DNA of 64,000 bases from Psychrobacter alimentarius. Lineage in GTDB: Bacteria > Pseudomonadota > Gammaproteobacteria > Pseudomonadales > Moraxellaceae. The notes beneath the pieces were generated by a model. It made no database searches and was not told where the DNA came from. It saw nothing but the letters and a program-made list of their open reading frames with translations. Made by a program: the position numbers and the translations under genes. The stretch lies in NCBI RefSeq assembly GCF_001606025.1, contig NZ_CP014945.1, positions 1,612,001 through 1,676,000 on the forward strand, written 5' to 3'. Shown piece by piece: positions 44,908 through 51,937 of this stretch; the first letter of the stretch is position 1, and every line of letters begins with the position of its first letter.

Positions 44908-45474
44908 ATGAATGTGAACAACCGCATGATCATTATTATGGGTGTTGGTATCTTGCCAGCATTGAGTGCTTGTGCTGACGATCAAAATGGCACATCAAAC
45001 TCGTCTATTGTGCATGAAAGTTTGACGCAAAAAACAAGCCCCAATAATGCAAAACAAACAATATCAGAAAAGGAGCAGGTGAATATGTGGATAACAATTA
45101 ATGGAAATCGTTTTGAAGTGATGGCTGAAGACAACGCGACTTCGCATGCTTTTGCGGCACAATTACCCTTAACGTTAAATATGGAGGATTTGCACAGTAA
45201 TGAGAAGCACGCTCAGCTACCAAATCCACTGCCAACGAATGCCAGTCGTGCAAATACCATTCATAATGGTGACATCATGTTGTATGGCTCATCAACGTTA
45301 GTAGTGTTCTATAAGAGTTTTCCTTCATCATATTCTTATACGCGTATTGGCAGAGTGAGCCAGCCTGACAAGTTAGCTGATGTACTTGGACAAAGTAATG
45401 TGCAAATTGAATTTAGTCGTGACCAACGCCAATCAATGTCAGTGTCCCACAACAAAAATTTAAAAGTCCACTAG
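44908..45474 (+). CDS. Cyclophilin-like-fold lipoprotein
   Basis: A 188-residue lipoprotein: signal peptide with lipobox LSAC (Cys near 22), a polar Ser/Asn/Lys tether to about 55, then a compact beta domain (MWITINGNRFEVMAEDNATSHAFAAQLPLTLNM...GDIMLYGSSTLVVFYKSF) of the cyclophilin-like family of about 110 residues. These domains share the cyclophilin beta-barrel but lack the proline isomerase active site; their function is unknown. The ATG at 44908 follows GGGGAG. It is 22 bp downstream of the MFS gene; the pairing suggests a periplasmic partner of efflux, but this is inference. Confidence 0.85.
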   Translation: MNVNNRMIIIMGVGILPALSACADDQNGTSNSSIVHESLTQKTSPNNAKQTISEKEQVNMWITINGNRFEVMAEDNATSHAFAAQLPLTLNMEDLHSNEKHAQLPNPLPTNASRANTIHNGDIMLYGSSTLVVFYKSFPSSYSYTRIGRVSQPDKLADVLGQSNVQIEFSRDQRQSMSVSHNKNLKVH

Positions 45475-45478
45475 GTTA

Positions 45479-45514
45479 GTGCTCCGTATTCCCATGAGAA
45501 ACTTTAAGGAGCAC
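45479..45514. repeat. Inverted repeat after the cyclophilin-like gene
   Basis: GTGCTCC at 45479-45485 pairs with GGAGCAC at 45508-45514 across a 22-nt loop, 4 bp after the stop codon. No T-tract follows. Confidence 0.35.
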
Positions 45515-45687
45515 ATGATATATGATTGGTTTACGAGGCAGAGGTTATAGCGATTGAGAATGACACGCAAAACAAACTTTCAATTACTGTCTATTTAACA
45601 TAATATACATTATGCGAAAACAAACCAACAGTTTTAGGGGTGAGACATACAGGAACTTATGCCGTGCTTCTTATCCATAATTTTCTG

Positions 45688-45717
45688 ATCCTATAATAAC
45701 TAAGATAGGATTTTTTA
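45688..45717 (+). terminator. Rho-independent terminator of the MFS operon
   Basis: ATCCTAT at 45688-45694 pairs with ATAGGAT at 45705-45711, followed by TTTTTTATAT. It lies between the cyclophilin-like gene and the convergent secreted-protein gene and no gene is seen in the preceding 210 bp. Confidence 0.75.
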
Positions 45718-45740
45718 TATTATCAGTTACCAGTATTTTC

Positions 45741-46217
45741 CTAACGGCAATTTTCAAGAAAATGCTGTCGCAATGATTTTCCACTTTCATCCAAGATTAC
45801 ATCAGCCACTTGGCATTCAGAATCATCGCATGATAAGTCGTAATAAATGTCGCTACCTTGCGCCAAGCTGACTTGAACCAGTCCTTTATCAGTCATCGAA
45901 AACTTTTTGTCTTGAGTATAATCAGGATCTTGAGAATCCCACAGCACATCATAATCAACATTGCAGGACATCTGATTTTTGTCAAAATAAGCTCGCTCAA
46001 GCTGCATGGCCGACTTTAGATCTTGATTGGCATATTGCTCCAATACGACTGGATTATCCATACCTTCGTTATTAACATCTTGCTGATACATCTTGGTAAC
46101 AGTAGCAACCTTCATGACATCAAGCGCTTGAGATGGCTCCGTTGCATTAGCAGCGACAGGATTAGTCGTAAACAACCCTATGGTCAATAATAGCAACAAT
46201 GAACGATATGTTTGCAT
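45741..46217 (-). CDS. Secreted protein of unknown function
   Basis: A 158-residue protein with a signal peptide (SLLLLLTIGLFTTNPVAANA, cleavage near 24-26). The mature part is acidic, with four cysteines (CNVD, CDDSEC, and CR at the C-terminus) suited to disulphide bonds in the periplasm. No family is recognised. ATG at 46217 follows AGAGAA. It is divergent from another small envelope protein gene. Confidence 0.7.
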   Translation of the reverse strand: MQTYRSLLLLLTIGLFTTNPVAANATEPSQALDVMKVATVTKMYQQDVNNEGMDNPVVLEQYANQDLKSAMQLERAYFDKNQMSCNVDYDVLWDSQDPDYTQDKKFSMTDKGLVQVSLAQGSDIYYDLSCDDSECQVADVILDESGKSLRQHFLENCR

Positions 46218-46408
46218 GGCGTTCTCTATAAGATTTGGTCATCTAAGATGTGTCATTCTTATTACATCATACTCATATTATGACTGTGCTGTAATATCGT
46301 ATTATTCAGGTTGATATACTAAAACCCTATCTATTAGCTTCTTTGAGAACTGCTTATTTATATTAATAATAATACTTGTTTCGCTAACAACCACAGTGAG
46401 GATATTTT

Positions 46409-47071
46409 ATGATCAAGCCATGTGCTTCTAAAACCCATTCTTTTAAATTAGCTACTGGTGGCCTTCTGGCGTTCTTACTATTGGCAACTGGTTGCCATTC
46501 TATTGAATCTGATATGACGGCGCCTAATCAATCAAACGCCTACTCGTCAACATCGGTTGCTTCAGATATGAGCCAACAAACCCTTAGACAACAAGCTTTA
46601 CGTATACAACGCGCCCTTGCCAACAAAGACTTTGCTAGAATCACCAATGACATTCATCCGACACGTGGCGTTCGCTTTTCGATGTATGCTTATGTCCGCC
46701 CTGAAGTGGACAAAGTTTTCAGTCGTGAGCAATATGCACAATATTTGCAACAGTCAAAAATACGGTTTACTTGGGGTGAAAAAGACGGTACGGGCGACCC
46801 ATTGATCATGCCACTGCCGACGTATTTGGATACTTGGGTGAAAGGGTCAACGTTTAATGATGCCAGTATCAGTCTCAATGAGCTAAAAAATAATGGCAAC
46901 TCTATCAATAACTTGAAAGAAATATACCAAAACTCAGATGTGGTTGAGTTTTATCACAAAGGCAGCGATGAATATGCAGGTATGGATTGGCGAGTGCTGC
47001 GTCTGGTGTTTGATGAATATCAAGGGAAACGATATTTGGTCGCTATCATTAGCGATCAATGGACTGTTTAG
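46409..47071 (+). CDS. Lipoprotein of unknown function
   Basis: A 220-residue lipoprotein: signal LATGGLLAFLLLATGC with the lipobox Cys near 29, then a Ser/Asn-rich tether and a compact domain of about 165 residues (ALRIQRALANKDFARITNDIHPTRGVRFSMYAYV... ending KRYLVAIISDQWTV). The ATG is supported by GAGGA 7 nt upstream. No domain name is recognised; the fold looks alpha/beta. It is monocistronic, followed by a terminator. Confidence 0.72.
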   Translation: MIKPCASKTHSFKLATGGLLAFLLLATGCHSIESDMTAPNQSNAYSSTSVASDMSQQTLRQQALRIQRALANKDFARITNDIHPTRGVRFSMYAYVRPEVDKVFSREQYAQYLQQSKIRFTWGEKDGTGDPLIMPLPTYLDTWVKGSTFNDASISLNELKNNGNSINNLKEIYQNSDVVEFYHKGSDEYAGMDWRVLRLVFDEYQGKRYLVAIISDQWTV

Positions 47072-47110
47072 TTTTCATCACAACCATATGATTTAGCAAA
47101 TTATTTATAA

Positions 47111-47150
47111 AAAAGGGCAACGTATTGATTAAGGTGTACTGCCCTTTTCT
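47111..47150. terminator. Bidirectional Rho-independent terminator
   Basis: AAAAGGGCA at 47111-47119 pairs with TGCCCTTTT at 47140-47148 across a 20-nt loop, between the convergent lipoprotein and mtfA genes. Confidence 0.8.
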
Positions 47151-47187
47151 TATGGATAGTATACCATATATTCAATATTTGATATAT

Positions 47188-47943
47188 TTAAGAATTTCCC
47201 TTAAGAGTGTCTTGTCGAAAAAACTTGACCATAATATCGTAAATATCAGGATAAGCGTCCACTAGCTTTTTGGGTGTTTCAAAAAACACTTCACTGAGTA
47301 CCGCAAAAAACTCTGCTGGATTGGTTGCACCATACCGGTCAAGTCCTGATTTGCGGTGGGTCTGAAAATTTTCAAAATCACGACTCATGATTTCAGTCCA
47401 CCGAGTAGGATCCATATCAGGTTGCAGCGGCGGAAAACCATTGGCGCGACCATTCATCATATCGAGCTTATGGACAAACTCATGAATGACGACATTGTGA
47501 CCATCGCGCTCACCTGAGTGTTTGGCATCCTTCCATGACAAAACCACAGGACCCCGCTGCCATGCTTCACCGCTACGGTGCTGACTGCCCTCGTGAACAA
47601 TGCCAAATTCATCGACAGTGGTGCTGTCGCTTTTATATGAACCTTGATAAATAATGATTGACGACCAACCATCGTACCACTCGAGACTGAGGTTTAAGAT
47701 AGGTAGACAAGCTTGTAAAGCAATAGACTGTCTAACCGTATCTGTGATCTCAAAGCCTTGCGCACCAGTAATGGATTTGTCCGCCAAAAACAGGGTCGCC
47801 AAATCAAACAAGCGGCTTAGCTCGTCTTCAGTTAACCTATCTAATATCACGATACGCTCAGCTGCTCGTGCCCAGTCTTCATGAGCAAACTCACTACTAT
47901 CCAGTATACGCTGCTCACGCCAGTCTTTTATGATGTTGAACAT
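47188..47943 (-). CDS. mtfA: Zinc-dependent peptidase MtfA
   Basis: The start is placed at the ATG at 47943 (MFNIIKDWREQRIL), with AGGG 9 nt upstream; an earlier ATG at 47979 has no support. The 251-residue product is an M90-family metallopeptidase with the gluzincin motif HEFVH (H154, E155, H158) followed by a downstream Glu in AEFFAVLSEVFFE, the third zinc ligand. In Escherichia coli MtfA binds the repressor Mlc and shows peptidase activity. No mlc or ptsG gene is visible here, so the physiological partner is open. The gene stands alone between two terminated units. Confidence 0.9.
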   Translation of the reverse strand: MFNIIKDWREQRILDSSEFAHEDWARAAERIVILDRLTEDELSRLFDLATLFLADKSITGAQGFEITDTVRQSIALQACLPILNLSLEWYDGWSSIIIYQGSYKSDSTTVDEFGIVHEGSQHRSGEAWQRGPVVLSWKDAKHSGERDGHNVVIHEFVHKLDMMNGRANGFPPLQPDMDPTRWTEIMSRDFENFQTHRKSGLDRYGATNPAEFFAVLSEVFFETPKKLVDAYPDIYDIMVKFFRQDTLKGNS

Positions 47944-48044
47944 ACACTTTATCCCTATTATTCTTAGTATATAGGCCATCCATTTTACACATAGTATAGA
48001 GATAACCAGTAGTACACTATTATAATTACTATATTAAAATGTAT

Positions 48045-48080
48045 AAAAAACGCCGCTCATAAATGAATTATTGAGCGGCG
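48045..48080 (-). terminator. Strong Rho-independent terminator of the autotransporter gene
   Basis: A perfect 9-bp stem (CGCCGCTCA at 48051-48059, TGAGCGGCG at 48072-48080) followed on the minus strand by a run of six T, 26 bp after the stop. Confidence 0.9.
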
Positions 48081-48105
48081 CAGACTTGAGTCCGTATATT
48101 ACGTT

Positions 48106-50157
48106 TTAAAATTGATATTGTAAGCCTAACTGTACTGAGCTATCTTTATCGTCACGTGCAAAGGTGGTATCGCCATTCAGATAAGCATAGACATTGTTAT
48201 GCACCTTATTGCTAACACTCATCTCAAAACGTCCATAGTCATCATCTTTGTCTGCTTGGTTGATACTAATGTCTCTTTTTTGCCCGTCAGCGAAAGAGGT
48301 TGTCGATAAACGGTTCACCAAACCATCTTTGATAACATGCACGTAAACGAGTTTGCTTTGAAGTTTGGCAGGCGTGCCCATCAAATCAAAACCATACTGC
48401 AACTGGTAACCAAGCTCTGAGTCCCATGCTTCACTAGATGTGCTGTCAACTTTAAGGGCTGTGCGAGAGTTGGCATTGCCACTCGTGTAGCCGTCTATAT
48501 CAGCATCGCTATAATTTAAACCTAAAAAAGCACCATGCGCGATGTTTTCCTTAATAAGAAAATTGTAGCCAAGCTCATTGTAAGCACTAAACACGTCGGC
48601 ATCAGCATTACCGCGTTCGCTATTATTAATAATGTTGATACCATTATTGCCATCTAGTCTGACGGTTCTATTCACATCTAAATCATGTTTAGATAAGCTT
48701 ACAGAAGTCGTATTCCACCAAGCGGTGTCTTTTCCGCCCAGTAACAAGTATGCTTGAATACCATAGCTGGTATCTTTTTTAATACCGTTTTCTATGGTTT
48801 TATTATTCTGATTAGCCGCTTTGAGACCTGCACCAACACGCCAGCGAGGCTGCACAACGTATTCGCCATATACGCCAATATTGGCGCGAGTGCCTTCTTG
48901 TAGGTTATCAGTATTGACATAGCTTTGAGAACCGTCCACCCAAACCTGAGTACGTGAAGCGTCAAAGGTGTCATTGTTATCAGTGGCAGGTAAAGCCAAG
49001 GCATTGGCACGCTCAAGAACCGCTGAGTGTGAATCGGTGGCACTGTCCTTTAAAGCGGCGCCCATTTTATTTTGAAGATTCAGCGCGCTTTTGTTTGCGG
49101 CAATGATGTCAGCGTTGGTTTGCTCAACAATCAATCTACTAATGATACGCGAATAGTCACGCATTCTTTGTGCGATGCGTTCTTCACCGAATGCCGCCGT
49201 CAGCACGTCCTCATTATCTAATTCGGGATTGTGCCATGTATAGCCACCTGGGATATTTGGGTTTTCTGTTTGCGTGTAACCATCATAATCAGGTCCAAGG
49301 GCCCAGTTGGTTGCCTCAAATCCTACTACAGGCATCACGTTATCAAAAGATTCCTGATCGCTACAACAGCCAACGCCGTAGGGCTCGTAGGGTTCTGTCG
49401 CACCAGGTGCAATGATGGCCGGATTGACTTCAAGTGTGATACCAAGCTCTTTTGCAATACGAAGTGCGTTTTCACGCAACCCTACATTGGCAGCTACTTC
49501 GTTACCATTATTATCGTAAGCATTGCGACCTGCATTGGCATACATCTTATCGCCTGTAATCAGGCTGTCTAAGTTGATCATACCTAATGCTGTTGATTTT
49601 TCTGCGTCAGTGAGCTGATCAACAAACGCCTTTGAACCATTTAGGCCGCCCTCTTCTGCACCAAATGCGACAAACTGAATATCATGTTCTGTATCAATAC
49701 CAGTCAGGTTATTGGTCAACTCAGTCAGAACGCCAGACCCAGAGGCATTATCGTCCAATGCCTCTAGATTTTCATAGTTTGGATAGGCTACTGCAGAATC
49801 ATAATGTGCGCCGACAAATAGTGTTTTATTGGTATCAGCAATACCTTTTTGGGTCACGATAATGTTATTACTCGTTAGTGTTTGACCTCTAAATAAACCG
49901 CGAGGTGCGACAAAATCAAAAGTCTGACGATCGACTTTATTGTTACTACCATCGATGGTCATACGCTGCTGCATATAATTAGCAGCTTGAACTTCTTTAT
50001 CAGATCCTGTATAGCGACCAGCATAGTCGCGCGCAAGCGTTAACGCCGTTTCTTTACCATAATCACCGTATTGGGCTTCTGCAAATGTTTGTGAGCCTGT
50101 AAGTAGTGTCAGTGCAGCGACAACTGAAATCGTGAGCGGTGATAATTTATTATGCAA
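48106..50157 (-). CDS. Autotransporter aminopeptidase, M28 family (AaaA-like)
   Basis: A 683-residue type Va autotransporter. It starts with TTG at 50157, strongly supported by AAGGAG 7 nt upstream, and has a signal peptide (TISVVAALTLLTGSQTFA). The M28 peptidase domain spans about 35-345: zinc ligands H118 and D120 in GAHYDSA, D136 in ALDDNASGSG, catalytic E168/E169 in FGAEEGG, and D197 in MINLDSL. A linker of about 90 residues leads to a C-terminal beta-barrel (about 410-683) with the final aromatic residue Phe (LGLQYQF). The layout matches AaaA of Pseudomonas aeruginosa. Where many M28 enzymes have SDH for the last zinc ligand, this reads CCSDQESFDN, so the fifth ligand should be checked. 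It exposes the peptidase at the cell surface, probably to harvest amino acids. Confidence 0.9.
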   Translation of the reverse strand: MHNKLSPLTISVVAALTLLTGSQTFAEAQYGDYGKETALTLARDYAGRYTGSDKEVQAANYMQQRMTIDGSNNKVDRQTFDFVAPRGLFRGQTLTSNNIIVTQKGIADTNKTLFVGAHYDSAVAYPNYENLEALDDNASGSGVLTELTNNLTGIDTEHDIQFVAFGAEEGGLNGSKAFVDQLTDAEKSTALGMINLDSLITGDKMYANAGRNAYDNNGNEVAANVGLRENALRIAKELGITLEVNPAIIAPGATEPYEPYGVGCCSDQESFDNVMPVVGFEATNWALGPDYDGYTQTENPNIPGGYTWHNPELDNEDVLTAAFGEERIAQRMRDYSRIISRLIVEQTNADIIAANKSALNLQNKMGAALKDSATDSHSAVLERANALALPATDNNDTFDASRTQVWVDGSQSYVNTDNLQEGTRANIGVYGEYVVQPRWRVGAGLKAANQNNKTIENGIKKDTSYGIQAYLLLGGKDTAWWNTTSVSLSKHDLDVNRTVRLDGNNGINIINNSERGNADADVFSAYNELGYNFLIKENIAHGAFLGLNYSDADIDGYTSGNANSRTALKVDSTSSEAWDSELGYQLQYGFDLMGTPAKLQSKLVYVHVIKDGLVNRLSTTSFADGQKRDISINQADKDDDYGRFEMSVSNKVHNNVYAYLNGDTTFARDDKDSSVQLGLQYQF

Positions 50158-50252
50158 ACTGTTTCTCCTTGGTTAAAGAAATGTAATCGACACTAAAAAA
50201 TAACTCAATTAAATGTGGTTTACAAGAAAAAGAAACACCGCATTTTTTAAAA

Positions 50253-51245
50253 TCAAACCTCCAGCGACAACATATTCATAATCAACTTAATCAAGGTCTC
50301 TTTTTGATTCGGGTCAGACTCAGCGACCAATAAGGTCAAAGCAGCAAGACCTGTGTTATTGATCGCCATCTCACCCTGATCATTGAGTAGGCGTCCGTTA
50401 CGGTGTAAAAAATCTACAAACAAAAAAGCCCCACTGCGTTTATTGCCATCAGTAAAGGGATGGTTTTTCACCATAAAATACAATAAATGCGCCGCTTTAC
50501 TCTCAATAGTCGGATAAGCAGGTTCGCCAAACACAGTTTGCTCTAAATTACCAAGTACACTACTCAAACCATCACCACGAGGCTTAGCAAACAACTCCGT
50601 TGCCTCACCTCTATTAATTAGCTGTGATTTTAAGTTATTGAGCGCGTCCATTGCTTCAGTTGGACTGGGTAATACGCCACCTTCTTGCCCTGCTGGGTTA
50701 TCTAATAATCCTTCATCATAGCGTTGTAACCACAAAAAAGTCTGTGTATAGCGACTGATGATCTCAACCAATCCACGCCCTTCATCCGTTTTCAATTTAG
50801 GGCTCTGGGCAGTTTTCTTAATTAATCTTAACGCTTGCTGCAATTCGGCAGAGTTTTTGTCAAAGCGCTGTTGGTTAAGCGTATAACCTTGCACCAAGTA
50901 TTCACGTAGGCGCTGAGTTGCCCACCGTCTAAACTGCACACCTTGCGGTGATTTGATCCGATAACCTACTGAGATGACCACATCCAAGTCATAAAAAGTC
51001 ACGGGACGATCCGCATTTGCAATATGCATTTTTTGCATATTGCTTTTTTCGGAAACTTCTTCGTCACTTAACGCGTTGGCAATATGACGTGAAATCACGG
51101 ATTGATCGCGACCAAATAGCGCCGTCATTTGTGCCTGTGAGAGCCAAACCGTCTCTTGTTCAAAACGCACATTGACCTGTGCCTTTCCATCCGCACTCTC
51201 ATATATCTCAATGGTTGAGATATCATTATTTTCAATCGCTTTCAT
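50253..51245 (-). CDS. RhuM-Fic/DOC family protein
   Basis: A 330-residue two-domain protein. The N-terminal RhuM-type part (about 8-120) has VNVRFEQETVWLSQAQMTALFGRDQSVISRHIANAL, which looks like a helix-turn-helix, and YRIKSPQGVQFRRWATQRLREYLVQGY. The C-terminal Fic/DOC domain has the core HPFTDGNKRSG (H262 to R270). The Lys in GNKR, instead of the Gly in the canonical GNGR AMP-transferase motif, is like the Doc toxin, which phosphorylates EF-Tu. A toxin or regulatory kinase-like role is inferred. No separate antitoxin gene is adjacent; the N-terminal domain might supply that role. The ATG at 51245 follows GAGG. Confidence 0.88.
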   Translation of the reverse strand: MKAIENNDISTIEIYESADGKAQVNVRFEQETVWLSQAQMTALFGRDQSVISRHIANALSDEEVSEKSNMQKMHIANADRPVTFYDLDVVISVGYRIKSPQGVQFRRWATQRLREYLVQGYTLNQQRFDKNSAELQQALRLIKKTAQSPKLKTDEGRGLVEIISRYTQTFLWLQRYDEGLLDNPAGQEGGVLPSPTEAMDALNNLKSQLINRGEATELFAKPRGDGLSSVLGNLEQTVFGEPAYPTIESKAAHLLYFMVKNHPFTDGNKRSGAFLFVDFLHRNGRLLNDQGEMAINNTGLAALTLLVAESDPNQKETLIKLIMNMLSLEV

Positions 51246-51377
51246 TTGGGTGGCCTCTACGCATACATTAAATATATGAATCAGTGATTACTAATAACAT
51301 GAATTACTGAGCAATGGGTGCTCAATGAGATATCAATACTGCCTGTTTTTTAAGTGCGTTTGAAATAATGAAGGCAA

Positions 51378-51416
51378 TAAAAAACCCAAGTCAGTATATA
51401 TTACCAACTTGGGTTT
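51378..51416 (-). terminator. Rho-independent terminator of the candidate RNA
   Basis: A perfect 10-bp stem (AAACCCAAGT at 51382-51391, ACTTGGGTTT at 51407-51416) followed on the minus strand by TTTTTTATTG. No protein gene on the minus strand leads into it, so it must end a non-coding transcript, or be read weakly on the plus strand. Confidence 0.8.
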
Positions 51417-51486
51417 AATATTTTTGAATGGCATCAGAACAATGTTTCATTCAGTGTTGTGTAATCTACCTCATAACCTGGTACAT

Positions 51487-51617
51487 GGAAGACTCACTGG
51501 ACTGCACCTAGATAACACCTCTAGTGCATTAGCTCAACCACGATTGCGTGGTTGCGCCAGCGAGCTAATGACACTAGAGGTGTTATCTAGGTATTAGCAG
51601 GACTGAAACAGTCTTCC
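51487..51617. repeat. 131-nt near-perfect palindrome with nested central hairpin
   Basis: Outer arms GGAAGACT (51487-51494) and AGTCTTCC (51610-51617) match exactly. The main arms 51507-51535 and 51562-51591 (starting CCTAGATAACACCTCTAGTG) are complementary over about 29 bp with one extra base. A third stem (AACCACG 51536-51542, CGTGGTT 51547-51553) lies at the centre. On either strand it would form one long hairpin or a cruciform. Confidence 0.9.
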
Positions 51618-51705
51618 TTGGGTAAAATGTAATGGCTTGACTCGTGGACGACGCAGCATCGTCCTTCACCGAAAACGGCGAAACGCTAAATCTCACAACG
51701 TCCCT

Positions 51706-51735
51706 ATTCTGCCTTAACCTCAATCAAACTGTCAA
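51706..51735 (-). promoter_or_regulatory. Candidate sigma-70 promoter of the structured RNA
   Basis: On the minus strand TTGACA (51730-51735) is followed after 18 bp by CAGAAT (51706-51711). The -35 is perfect and the -10 matches 4 of 6. Predicted start near 51699. Confidence 0.45.
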
Positions 51736-51773
51736 TCAATTTTTGTTCATTAGCGACAGTCTTTTATACATAT

Positions 51774-51829
51774 GCGTCATCTAGTGTCGCATGATTCTAT
51801 CTAATCATCTGCGCGTCACCTAATGTCGT
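51774..51829. repeat. Two imperfect 17-bp direct repeats upstream of the HEAT-BRCT operon
   Basis: GCGTCATCTAGTGTCGC at 51774-51790 and GCGTCACCTAATGTCGT at 51813-51829 differ at three positions and are 39 bp apart. They lie in the promoter region of the large operon and upstream of the RNA promoter, so they may be an operator for either. Confidence 0.5.
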
Positions 51830-51937
51830 GTTTCCATTTTTTGATTAACAAAAGTTCTTGATATTTATTCTCAAATAGGCTTTTATATGCTTACAAAATA
51901 TCATTCGCTGGCCACATTATTATTAAGGCAAACCATC

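Larger units (their letters stand above)
51378..51699 (-). ncRNA. Candidate structured non-coding RNA of about 320 nt
   Basis: I infer an RNA gene from three signals in one direction: a TTGACA -35 with a plausible -10 (51706-51711), an intrinsic terminator at 51378-51416, and a very large foldable element between them. No frame of more than 21 codons with a usable start lies in the interval. The central element is a near-palindrome of 131 nt (51487-51617). The 5' part also contains smaller stems (GGACGA/TCGTCC around 51645-51663). I could not match it to 6S, tmRNA, RNase P RNA, SRP RNA or a CsrB-type RNA by eye. The alternative is a repeat element that only resembles a gene. Confidence 0.5.

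Noticed and set aside
51487..51617. Integron attC site
   Set aside because: GCTCAAC at 51533-51539 matches the RYYYAAC core, but the opposite core is not GTTRRRY, the arms extend far outside it, and no integron integrase or cassette is nearby.
51378..51699. Known housekeeping RNA (6S, tmRNA, RNase P RNA, SRP RNA)
   Set aside because: None of the conserved core sequences of these RNAs could be found in the minus or plus strand.
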